IMG/VR virus record: IMGVR_UViG_3300002835_000457
Coordinates: 1-39,014 of that record
DNA length: 39,014 bases
DNA from: a virus
Strand: one strand, 5' to 3'
Below are positions 21,912 through 29,130 of the stretch, one piece after another. The position numbers and the translations under genes are program-made. The notes under the pieces were generated by a model, which was not told where the DNA came from, did no database searches, and saw only the letters and a program-made list of their open reading frames with translations. How positions within the stretch are numbered: the stretch's first letter is position 1; the number at the start of each line of letters is the position of its first letter.

Positions 21912-22882
21912 GAGCGCAAGATTTTTTAGCAGAGTGGAAAAAGCAATATCGTCACATGATGCACGGTACATCGGATGCCTTTCTCAGAGGGATACTAAAA
22001 CAAGGCCTAAAGTTTGACTCGGGATTCCGTAGTTGGACTGGCGGAGCAGAAGGCAGCAATGCTGAATTACCCAGTCTTGGTGGTGTTTATTTTACAGACA
22101 AATTTAGCACTGCCAAAAAAGCTGCTCGGGCTGCAGCCAGTAAACACGGTGGTAGACCAATAATCATTGATGTTTTTGTCACAGCCAATTATGGGTATGC
22201 TGATGAAGATTTGCCTGCTGCAGTGATGATGGATACCACATTAGAATGGATAAAAGATCGCAGACAAGGACGCAATGATCGTCCAGATTCCTGGTACACC
22301 CAACAGATATTTCAAAAGATGCCATCGGGTAGATTTGATAAAAATATCTACAATAACACTATGGAATATGTAAGAGTTTTACAAAAAATTCTCAAGGAAA
22401 AACCGGAACTTGATCCCTTGACCGCAACAGATTATTATAACAAAGAACTTCGTAAAAGAATGTTAGTTAAAGAGCCTGAACTCAAAGCAGCACTAGAAAA
22501 AGTTTCAAAATCAACAAGACCTCGATCGATTCCTAAAGCACCAGAATATCCTGGTCAGTCGACTCTTCCTAAACCCGACGAAGCCAATGTCAGAATTGAG
22601 CGAGACATTGGATTTAGCGGCACAACCAGGATTATTTCTATATATGACATGGAAACCGGCCGACTTCTTTTTAAAGAACCCAATACTCAGTTGCAGCCCG
22701 AGACTCAAAGAATTATTGCAGATATACAGCATTTTGGGCCGAGCCAAACACCCAAGTACCCTACAGGTCATGAACCATGGAACGGCAAAATCACTGACAA
22801 CAGATACAAGCAACAGGCTGAAAAGGAAGCTGCCAATGCTGCTGCCGAACAGGCAAAACAAAATCAACCGACATCAACATGA
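21908..22882 (+). CDS. Capsid-tag-type ADP-ribosyltransferase-like protein
   Basis: 324 aa. Tag MRAQDFLAE with Glu at 9. Residues 16-95 resemble the ART/KptA-type fold: MMHGTSDAFLRGILKQGL (H19), LGGVYFTD (Y61), a helix TAKKAARAAASKHGG and the strand PIIIDVFVT. The pattern parallels module B of the polyprotein (YHAT..., GVVYLALDP). The second half is helical and charged, then Pro-rich and Ala/Gln-rich, probably disordered. T4 Alt is a known capsid-packaged ART that is injected with DNA and modifies host RNA polymerase, so a similar role is attractive. The gene is flanked by the 52-bp direct repeats and may be a recent insertion. Confidence 0.75.
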   Translation: MRAQDFLAEWKKQYRHMMHGTSDAFLRGILKQGLKFDSGFRSWTGGAEGSNAELPSLGGVYFTDKFSTAKKAARAAASKHGGRPIIIDVFVTANYGYADEDLPAAVMMDTTLEWIKDRRQGRNDRPDSWYTQQIFQKMPSGRFDKNIYNNTMEYVRVLQKILKEKPELDPLTATDYYNKELRKRMLVKEPELKAALEKVSKSTRPRSIPKAPEYPGQSTLPKPDEANVRIERDIGFSGTTRIISIYDMETGRLLFKEPNTQLQPETQRIIADIQHFGPSQTPKYPTGHEPWNGKITDNRYKQQAEKEAANAAAEQAKQNQPTST

Positions 22883-22892
22883 GAGGACTAAA

Positions 22893-22944
22893 ATGGAGTT
22901 TGTTAATTTAATCATTACTGTTGATGTACATTGCAAAAAATTGC
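22893..22944 (+). repeat. 52-bp direct repeat, right copy
   Basis: 5' end of the 103-aa gene; 50 of 52 bases match 21828-21879. Confidence 0.9.
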
Positions 22945-23204
22945 AACCAAAACCAATTTACAGACTGTATGTCAACGATGAGCTATTTACAGAAAGAACT
23001 TGGATCTGGTCAGACTGTTACTTAGAAGAAGATATTCCTATTAGGGCCAGCCCAGGTGAATATGTAATTAAATATCAAGTTATACCAGAATCTTCTGCTG
23101 TTATAAAAATGAAAAATATCAGAATTACTCATGCAGACGGGCCAGCTTACTTAGCCAAAAACACATTAAGGATACCATATGCAAAAAAATCTCAAAGAAA
23201 GTGA
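22893..23204 (+). CDS. Conserved hypothetical beta-rich protein, 103 aa
   Basis: The ATG at 22893 is preceded by GAGGAC ten bases after the ART gene stop. The pattern FVNLIITVDVHCKKL, YRLYVNDELFTERTWIW, CYLEEDIPI, SPGEYVIKYQVIP is beta-rich and I know it from unnamed proteins of T4-like phages. No catalytic signature. Its first 52 bases are duplicated at 21828. The 3' end overlaps the next small gene by 26 bases. Confidence 0.78.
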   Translation: MEFVNLIITVDVHCKKLQPKPIYRLYVNDELFTERTWIWSDCYLEEDIPIRASPGEYVIKYQVIPESSAVIKMKNIRITHADGPAYLAKNTLRIPYAKKSQRK

Positions 23205-23364
23205 TGCCGCAGTGACCTCTTCGGGCAATATTGCGGTTGTTTCGGGGCCAATAACTAAAGAACCCATTAGAAGAACTCAGGAAATATCCAAAACAGGTAA
23301 ATATGCTAATACACCAAATCTTAATGTTTTTGGTCAAAAAGGGGATAAAAGTGTTAGCAGATGA
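23179..23364 (+). CDS. Small hypothetical protein, 61 aa
   Basis: AAGGA (23168-23172) six bases before the ATG supports translation. Polar, Lys/Ser/Thr-rich, no transmembrane or catalytic feature; TSSGNIAVVSGPITKEPIRR is the only patterned stretch. It overlaps the previous gene by 26 bases and the Dps gene by 14. Function unknown. Confidence 0.65.
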   Translation: MQKNLKESDAAVTSSGNIAVVSGPITKEPIRRTQEISKTGKYANTPNLNVFGQKGDKSVSR

Positions 23365-23791
23365 TCTCAAAGTTTTATTAGCAACACAATATGCTTATAC
23401 AATCAAAGCACAATTGTTTCATTGGAATGTTGAAGGTTCAGACTTTGGCCAATTGCATGATTTTTTCGGAAAAATCTACAATGAAGTTTATGGTTCTATT
23501 GATACCAACGCCGAACATATAAGAACTTTAGGAGAATATACTCCAGGCAGTTTTGAGAGATTTTTAGAACTCAGTCAAGTTCCGGGTCAACAGAAAATTC
23601 CCCGTGCAAGACTAATGATAGAAGAATTACTAAACGATACGCAAACTGTAATAGATTTGCTGAATAGATGTTTTGAAAGTGCCGAATCGGAAAATCAACA
23701 GGGTATAGCAAACTTTATTGCAGAAAGACTGGATGCCATGGCCAAACATCGTTGGATGTTACAGAGCTTCCTCAAAACCGAAAGAGAGTAA
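23351..23791 (+). CDS. dps: Dps-family ferritin-like DNA-protection protein
   Basis: 146 aa from a GTG at 23351, with AAAAGGGG six bases before it. The frame extends upstream, but that part is not Dps-like. Signature: FHWNVEG..FGQLHDFFGKIYNEV. The ferroxidase residues H24, H36, D51 and E55 have exactly the spacing of E. coli Dps H51, H63, D78 and E82; the extra acid at E. coli D67 is Gly here. Dps oxidises Fe(II) with peroxide and shields DNA; the DNA-binding Lys-rich N-tail is missing, so iron or peroxide control is more likely than DNA coating. An unusual gene in a T4-like phage. Confidence 0.88.
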   Translation: MLADDLKVLLATQYAYTIKAQLFHWNVEGSDFGQLHDFFGKIYNEVYGSIDTNAEHIRTLGEYTPGSFERFLELSQVPGQQKIPRARLMIEELLNDTQTVIDLLNRCFESAESENQQGIANFIAERLDAMAKHRWMLQSFLKTERE

Positions 23792-23794
23792 ATC

Positions 23795-24457
23795 ATGGAC
23801 ATAGCCCGCATATTACAGAATCTAGATGTCATAGAAGGCCGACTAAGTCCGGTTTCTACTCGGCATGGACTTACTCCCCAGCAGAATAAAAGTCATCAAC
23901 TTCCGGCCTTGTTTAGACCTAAAAAGATTTCTGTATTGAAAAATCCCACCGATCCCGAACATCCAACCACGGGATATTTTGTCGGAGATGCAGTAGAACC
24001 TGATGTTGCTCAAACCCCATTGGAAGAGACTATGCGTAATGTCGAAGAAGATATGCTCAAAAAAACTCGTGCCAATCTTCGTCAATACTTAGATATGCTT
24101 TCACAGAAAAATACAGAACATAGAGATTTAATTCAAAAAACTCAAGAGGAATTAGAAAAAACAGCTGAGTCAGGGCAAGATGTTCAAGAAGATCCCACAG
24201 AATCTGATCCAGCACCAGATCCAACCCCTGCTAGAGAAATGACTGCTTCGGGCAGTTTACCGGTCAAAACTGTCGCAATGGAAGATGGAAATATCCTGGA
24301 AATTCATGGTAATGAACATGAAGGATTCAAAATCGGCTATAAAGGACATACCACAGATCTAAGGTTCCCTACTATAGATCAAGCCGAAACTGCCTTGAAC
24401 ATTTACCGTGCTAGAAAACAAAGAAACCTAAATCAGGACTACATTGACGAAAAATAA
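23795..24457 (+). CDS. Hypothetical coiled-coil protein, 220 aa
   Basis: Not recognised as a known enzyme. Residues 1-35 start with a helix (DIARILQNLDVIEGRL). A Pro-rich part contains PTDPEHPTTGYFVGDA. Residues about 70-130 form a charged coiled coil (LEETMRNVEEDMLKKTRANL, EHRDLIQKTQEELEKT). An acidic Pro/Asp linker follows, and a C-terminal domain (SLPVKTVAMEDGNILEIHG, GYKGHTTDLRFPTIDQAE) probably folds as a small beta domain. It starts three bases after the Dps stop. A structural or scaffold-type role is conceivable but unsupported. Confidence 0.7.
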   Translation: MDIARILQNLDVIEGRLSPVSTRHGLTPQQNKSHQLPALFRPKKISVLKNPTDPEHPTTGYFVGDAVEPDVAQTPLEETMRNVEEDMLKKTRANLRQYLDMLSQKNTEHRDLIQKTQEELEKTAESGQDVQEDPTESDPAPDPTPAREMTASGSLPVKTVAMEDGNILEIHGNEHEGFKIGYKGHTTDLRFPTIDQAETALNIYRARKQRNLNQDYIDEK

Positions 24458-24469
24458 TCAGTCAGAGGC

Positions 24470-24498
24470 TTGCGTTTTGTTGGGCAATAACATATAAT
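24470..24498 (+). promoter_or_regulatory. Sigma-70-like promoter for dsbA
   Basis: TTGCGT (24470-24475), 17-base spacer, TATAAT (24493-24498), followed by a leader ACAGTTTTTCAAGGA that is close to the gp45 leader. Start codon at 24520. Confidence 0.65.
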
Positions 24499-24519
24499 AC
24501 AGTTTTTCAAGGACAAACT

Positions 24520-24780
24520 ATGTCAGATAAAATGTTTACCGCCGAACAAAAGGCCAAACTAGGCCGCCTTATCAACGAAGGTATGCAGGTCATGCAAGAA
24601 GTTGAAACACTTAATGCCGGTCTCAGTGATACTATTAAAGCTATTGCAGAAGAATTAGAAATCAAACCTAATATTCTTAAAAAGGCAATTCGACTAGCTC
24701 ACAAGGCCGAATTTGGTCGAGAAAAACAAGATCACGAATTGCTGGAAAATATTTTAGAAACCGTTGGCCGTACACTATAA
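24520..24780 (+). CDS. dsbA: Late-transcription dsDNA-binding protein DsbA
   Basis: 86 aa, all-helical, charged: MFTAEQKAKLGRLINEGMQV, DTIKAIAEELEIKP, RLAHKAEFGREKQDHELLEN. This is the pattern of the T4 DsbA family, a small protein that binds double-stranded DNA at late promoters and supports late transcription (unrelated to the disulfide enzyme of the same name). Its presence fits the TATAAATA octamers in this window. It has its own sigma-70-like promoter and CAAGGAC ribosome site, and its end contains the -10 box proposed for the polymerase gene. Confidence 0.85.
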   Translation: MSDKMFTAEQKAKLGRLINEGMQVMQEVETLNAGLSDTIKAIAEELEIKPNILKKAIRLAHKAEFGREKQDHELLENILETVGRTL

Positions 24781-24781
24781 T
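24753..24781 (+). promoter_or_regulatory. Possible sigma-70-like promoter for DNA polymerase
   Basis: TTTAGA (24753-24758, four of six), 17-base spacer, TATAAT (24776-24781) overlapping the dsbA stop codon. It would start transcription about 17 bases before the proposed ATT start. Confidence 0.4.
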
Positions 24782-24791
24782 TATAGTTCCA

Positions 24792-24797
24792 TAGGAG
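24792..24797 (+). promoter_or_regulatory. Ribosome-binding site pointing to a non-ATG start
   Basis: TAGGAG; seven bases after it comes ATT (24805), and no ATG, GTG or TTG occurs in the polymerase frame between the TAG at 24784 and the GTG at 24856. This site decides the start in favour of an ATT codon. Confidence 0.6.
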
Positions 24798-24804
24798 AAT
24801 TATT

Positions 24805-27465
24805 ATTAGTTACGTCGATTGCCTTTACGATCGCGAAAAAGATCGTATACATGTTGTGGAGAGAAGAGACGGCCATCGTCTCTATCAAGAATATCCTGCA
24901 AATTATATTTTCTATTATGACGACCCTAGAGGCAAATATAGGTCCATCTATGATACTCCGATCAGTAAGTTTCAAAGTCGACATAACAAAGAGTTTAGAA
25001 AAGAACTTAGACTGCATCACGGTAAGACCATCTACGAATCGGATATCAATCCCACTTTCCGCTGCTTAGAAGAAAATTACAAAAACACAGAGCCGCCACG
25101 ACTGCATACAGCATTCTTCGATATCGAAGTTGACTTTGACCCTGTGAAAGGCTACAGTCGGCCTGAAGATCCTTTTAATCCAATTACTGCTATTTCTCTT
25201 TATCTCGACTGGTTAGATAAACTGGTTACCTTAGTGATACCCCCACAGACTGTGTCATTTGACCAGGCATCAAAGGTAGCAGCAGAATTTGATAACTGTT
25301 TTGTCTGCGAAAGTGAACATGAACTAATTGATACTTTTCTCAAACTCATAGACGACGCCGATGTGCTAAGTGGTTGGAATTCTGAAGGATTTGATATTCC
25401 TTATTTGGTGATGCGTACTACTAGAGTACTGAGCAGAGATGATACAAGAAGGTTTTGCCTATGGGATCAAATGCCCAAACAAAGAACTTTCGAACGATTC
25501 GGTGCAGAAAATATCACATTTGATTTAATTGGTCGTGTGCATATGGACTATATGCAACTCTACAGAAAATACACCTATGAGGAAAGACACAGTTATAGTT
25601 TAGATGCCATCGGTGACTACGAGGGAGTAGGTAGTAAGGTCGCTTATGAAGGCACACTCGATCAACTCTACAACAAAGAATTCGGCAAATTTATTCTTTA
25701 TAACAGGGAAGATGTGGCATTGATTGCCAGACTAGATAAGAAACTTAAATTTCTTGATTTGGCCAATACACTAGCACATGAAAATACTGTATTGTTGCCG
25801 ACCACAATGGGTGCGGTTGCAGTTACGGAACAGGCCATTATTAATGAAGCACATGACCGTGGTTTGGTTGTGCCTAATAGAAAGGACAACAGCGACACAG
25901 AAGATCTACAAGCTGCCGGTGCTTATGTTGCCTATCCAAAAAAAGGCATACATGAGTATGTAGGCAGTGTGGATATCAACAGTCTATATCCATCCACTAT
26001 TCGTGCGTTGAATATGGGCCCGGAAACTATTGTGGGACAAATTCGTCAGACTATGACAGAAAGTTATATCCGTGACAGAATGGCCAGAGGTATGAGCTTT
26101 GCTGAATCTTGGGAAGGTCTGTTTGCCTGTCTAGAGTATTCGTCTGTAATGGATCGTAGAACAGATCAAACTTTAATCATTGACTGGCAAAATGGCGAAG
26201 AAACAGAACATTCTGCTGCAGAGGTCTACAATATAATCTTTCACAGCAAAAAAACATGGATGCTTAGTGCCAATGGAACTATCTTTACTGGCGAAAGAGA
26301 AGGTGTGGTTCCTGGACTACTCCGGCGTTGGTATGCTGAAAGAAAACAAATGCAGGCCAAACTTAAAGAAGCTGAAAATCGTGAACAAGAAGAATACTGG
26401 GACAAGCGACAACTAGTTAAGAAAATTAACTTGAATAGCCTCTATGGTGCGATTCTTAATCCCGGCTGTAGATTCTTTGACAAACGAATTGGTCAAAGCA
26501 CTACTTTATGCGGCCGATCGATCACACGCCATATGACGGAAGAAATTAATTATATCATCGACAATGATAAAAATCATTTAGGTCGAAGTATAATATATAA
26601 TGACACAGATTCCTGTTACTTTTCTGCTTGGCCCATTCTTCGTGAAAATGTCGAAAATGGAACTACTGCTTGGAACAAAGACATTGCCATAGAACTCTAT
26701 GACAATATTGCTGATCTAGTCAATGGCAGCTTTCCTGTCTTTATGTCACAGGCCTTTAATTGCCCAGACGAGCGAGGATCTGTGATCCGATGTGGTCGAG
26801 AGATTGTTGCCGAACGAGGATTGTTTATTACTAAGAAAAGGTATGCTTTGTTATACTATGACAAAGAAGGTCGTAGGTATGACAAAGACAGTCCAGGTAA
26901 GATCAAGGCCATGGGTCTAGATCTTAAGAGATCAGATACACCAAAACTGGTGCAGGAGTTTCTCAACGATATATTAAAGGATGTCTTGTCTGGTGCTGAA
27001 CAATCTGTAATCATTGAAAAAATAAAATCTTTCAAAACAGAATTTGCCAAAAGGCCAGCTTGGGAAAAAGGTACACCTAAACGAGTCAACAACTTAACTA
27101 GTTACGCAAAAAAAGAACAACAATTAGGTCGTGCCAATATGCCCGGTCATGTTCGTGCTGCAATAAATTGGAACAGCCTTAGGCGTATGCACAGTGACAA
27201 CTACAGTTTACAAATTGTTGATGGTATGAAAACTATTGTCTGTAAATTGCGAACCAATCCATTGGGCTATACCAGTGTAGGATATCCCACTGATGAAACT
27301 CGATTACCAGAATGGTTTAAGGAATTGCCCTTCGATGACAGCTCAATGGAATCAACTATTGTAGATCAAAAGGTCGAAAATCTATTGGGTGTACTAAGGT
27401 GGAATATCAAAGAAAGCACCAATACAGAAAATACCTTTAGTTTATTTTTTGAATTAGAAGAATGA
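24805..27465 (+). CDS. gp43: Family B DNA polymerase (T4 gp43-like), apparent ATT start
   Basis: About 886 aa, close to T4 gp43 (898). Replicative polymerase with 3'-5' exonuclease. Exo I AFFDIEVDF (D106, E108), Exo II SGWNSEGFDIPYL, Exo III YNREDVALIARLD; Pol motif A VDINSLYPS (D390), motif B KKINLNSLYGAIL, motif C YNDTDS (D600, D602), and KKRY. A GTG at 24856 is the first standard start but has no SD and would drop SYVDCLYDREKDRIHVV, which belongs to the N-terminal domain of homologues as I recall them. The ATT at 24805 lies seven bases after TAGGAG. Two perfect 7-bp hairpins follow (24826-24847, 24865-24883). Residue numbers count ATT as 1. Confidence 0.93.
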   Translation: MSYVDCLYDREKDRIHVVERRDGHRLYQEYPANYIFYYDDPRGKYRSIYDTPISKFQSRHNKEFRKELRLHHGKTIYESDINPTFRCLEENYKNTEPPRLHTAFFDIEVDFDPVKGYSRPEDPFNPITAISLYLDWLDKLVTLVIPPQTVSFDQASKVAAEFDNCFVCESEHELIDTFLKLIDDADVLSGWNSEGFDIPYLVMRTTRVLSRDDTRRFCLWDQMPKQRTFERFGAENITFDLIGRVHMDYMQLYRKYTYEERHSYSLDAIGDYEGVGSKVAYEGTLDQLYNKEFGKFILYNREDVALIARLDKKLKFLDLANTLAHENTVLLPTTMGAVAVTEQAIINEAHDRGLVVPNRKDNSDTEDLQAAGAYVAYPKKGIHEYVGSVDINSLYPSTIRALNMGPETIVGQIRQTMTESYIRDRMARGMSFAESWEGLFACLEYSSVMDRRTDQTLIIDWQNGEETEHSAAEVYNIIFHSKKTWMLSANGTIFTGEREGVVPGLLRRWYAERKQMQAKLKEAENREQEEYWDKRQLVKKINLNSLYGAILNPGCRFFDKRIGQSTTLCGRSITRHMTEEINYIIDNDKNHLGRSIIYNDTDSCYFSAWPILRENVENGTTAWNKDIAIELYDNIADLVNGSFPVFMSQAFNCPDERGSVIRCGREIVAERGLFITKKRYALLYYDKEGRRYDKDSPGKIKAMGLDLKRSDTPKLVQEFLNDILKDVLSGAEQSVIIEKIKSFKTEFAKRPAWEKGTPKRVNNLTSYAKKEQQLGRANMPGHVRAAINWNSLRRMHSDNYSLQIVDGMKTIVCKLRTNPLGYTSVGYPTDETRLPEWFKELPFDDSSMESTIVDQKVENLLGVLRWNIKESTNTENTFSLFFELEE
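24826..24883 (+). promoter_or_regulatory. Two small hairpins at the beginning of the polymerase gene
   Basis: Hairpin 1: TACGATC (24826-24832) with GATCGTA (24841-24847), loop GCGAAAAA. Hairpin 2: AGAGACG (24865-24871) with CGTCTCT (24877-24883), loop GCCAT. T4 gp43 represses its own translation by binding a hairpin near its start, so these are candidate operators, although in T4 the hairpin lies upstream of the start. Confidence 0.4.
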
Positions 27466-28367
27466 AACTCAGTGAAATAGTTAAGAACATTGACTACTTA
27501 AAATTCCTGCAAAGAGAATTTTTTCTAGCCACCGGACAAAAAACGCGGCAAGAATTGTTTTTGGAACTGGCCAAGTTTCCCACTGACTTCGCTGAATTGT
27601 CCAATGACTACGAAACATTGGATAAAAAGTTTCTAGACAGTATTAATCAGCAATTACAATTTTTGAAAAGTACAACAGAGATATTACACAAAAATTATCT
27701 TATTGACAGTCAGCGACATTTTGGATCAATCATTGAAAGTGCTGAATATATTAGAAATGTAAGATGGCGGTTGAGTTCTCAAACTGAAACACTAATTAAA
27801 AATAAGATTCAATCACACAGTAATTGGATCTTCCCTGCATGTGTATTTCGACCCAGTGCATTGACTGATCTAAGATCGATTGTCAGTTGTGATCCTTTAT
27901 ATCTTATTGATCATAACCGTGAAATTCTCGATCAAACAGTTGGTCAATATCCCAGAGAATACCAAAATCGGTTGCGTCCCTATGTGTTAGATTATCAAGG
28001 TGGTTTAGACTTTTTACCACAAAACAATTTTGGTTTGGTGGTTGCTGCCTATTTCTTCAACTTCAAAGATATCAATACTATAGAAAGATATCTCAGTGGT
28101 ATTTTTAAATTGTTGAGACCCGGTGGTATATGTTCGTTTAGTTTTAACGATTGCAATTACAGTCACGAAATAGACCTGGCAGAAAATCGAATCAATTCCT
28201 ATGTACCCGGAGATCGGTTGAAAAAAATAATCATGTCATTGGGATACTATACTATTTTTTCTTACAGAGATCTAACCGGCATAAGTTGGTGGGAAATACA
28301 AAAGCCTGGAGAAATTAGTTCATTGAGAGGTGGACAAACTCTAGCAAAAATTATTGCAAAAATCTAA
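27462..28367 (+). CDS. SAM-methyltransferase-like protein, 301 aa
   Basis: ATGA overlap with the polymerase end (27462-27465). The N-terminal 130 residues are helical (LQREFFLATGQKTRQELFL, YIRNVRWRLSSQTETLI). The C-terminal 170 residues look like a class I methyltransferase core: DPLYLIDHNREILDQTV (acidic residue after strand 2), NFGLVVAAYFFNFKD (motif IV-like) and FKLLRPGGICSFSFNDC (post-motif). The glycine-rich motif I (GxGxG) is absent; FPACVFRPSALTDL occupies its place. It may bind SAM weakly or have changed function. Known, as I recall, as an unnamed methyltransferase-type protein next to replication genes of related phages. Confidence 0.65.
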   Translation: MKLSEIVKNIDYLKFLQREFFLATGQKTRQELFLELAKFPTDFAELSNDYETLDKKFLDSINQQLQFLKSTTEILHKNYLIDSQRHFGSIIESAEYIRNVRWRLSSQTETLIKNKIQSHSNWIFPACVFRPSALTDLRSIVSCDPLYLIDHNREILDQTVGQYPREYQNRLRPYVLDYQGGLDFLPQNNFGLVVAAYFFNFKDINTIERYLSGIFKLLRPGGICSFSFNDCNYSHEIDLAENRINSYVPGDRLKKIIMSLGYYTIFSYRDLTGISWWEIQKPGEISSLRGGQTLAKIIAKI

Positions 28368-28381
28368 ATAAGTTATATAAT
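28354..28381 (+). promoter_or_regulatory. Sigma-70-like promoter for gp45
   Basis: TTGCAA (28354-28359), 16-base spacer, TATAAT (28376-28381), leader ATACAGTTCAAGGAG before the ATG at 28402. The stretch TATAAT-ACAGTT-CAAGGA is shared with the dsbA promoter and leader, apart from small insertions. Confidence 0.6.
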
Positions 28382-28401
28382 ATACAGTTCAAGGAGAAAA
28401 C

Positions 28402-29127
28402 ATGAAAGATCAATTATTGGATCTAGTTCAACACACTTATGATCTAGGGTTCATTGATGTATTAAAAATTACTGGCAGCAAGGAAAAAACCAAAATCTAC
28501 AGTATGGCCGAAAACAAATCTGTGGTTATCCACGGCGAGTTCGCTGCACCCATTGAAGACTTTGAAGGTACCTTTGGTATGCCTAATCTCAACAAACTAA
28601 AGATTCTATTGAATCTCAATGAGTATAAAGAAAATGCCAAACTTACAGTAAGTAAACATGCCAGCACCGGCGAACTAGATGGTATTAATTTTGAAAACGC
28701 AGTTGGCGACTTTGCCAATAACTATAGGTTTATGTCATCTAAGATTGTCGATGAACAACTTAAAACTTATAATTTCAAGTCACCTGCATGGATTATCGAA
28801 TTCGAACCTAGTGCAAACAGTATTTTAAGGTTGAAGATGCAGGCTCAGGCCAACGCAGAAGAAACTGTATTTCGCACTGAAACTCGCAATCATAACTTAA
28901 TGTTTCACTTTGGTAATCATAGCAGTCATGCTGGTAACTTTGTGTTTGAACATGATGTCAGCGGTCATTTGAAAAATACTTGGTCCTGGCCAGTTAATCA
29001 AATCATCGGCATCTTGGGTTTGGTAGGAAACAAAACCATGAAGATCAGCGATGTTGGTGCAATGCAAATCACAGTAGATTCAGGTTTGGCCACTTACAAT
29101 TACTTTATTTCTGCACATACAAAGTAA
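28402..29127 (+). CDS. gp45: Sliding clamp (T4 gp45-like)
   Basis: 241 aa (T4 gp45 is 228). Trimeric processivity ring for the polymerase and, in T4, also the mobile activator of late transcription. The recognisable pattern includes LGFIDVLKITG near the N-terminus, FGMPNLNKLKILLNL, ELDGINFEN, and the C-terminal GNFVFEHDVSG with WSWPVNQIIGILGLV. AAGGAG five bases before the ATG. It is separated from gp44 by about 26 kb here, whereas T4 has the order 45-44-62-regA-43. It carries its own promoter. Confidence 0.9.
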   Translation: MKDQLLDLVQHTYDLGFIDVLKITGSKEKTKIYSMAENKSVVIHGEFAAPIEDFEGTFGMPNLNKLKILLNLNEYKENAKLTVSKHASTGELDGINFENAVGDFANNYRFMSSKIVDEQLKTYNFKSPAWIIEFEPSANSILRLKMQAQANAEETVFRTETRNHNLMFHFGNHSSHAGNFVFEHDVSGHLKNTWSWPVNQIIGILGLVGNKTMKISDVGAMQITVDSGLATYNYFISAHTK

Positions 29128-29130
29128 TTG

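Noticed and set aside
24764-25069. 101-aa ORF over the start of the polymerase gene
   Set aside because: Lies in another frame over the polymerase N-terminus and the dsbA end; no supporting pattern.
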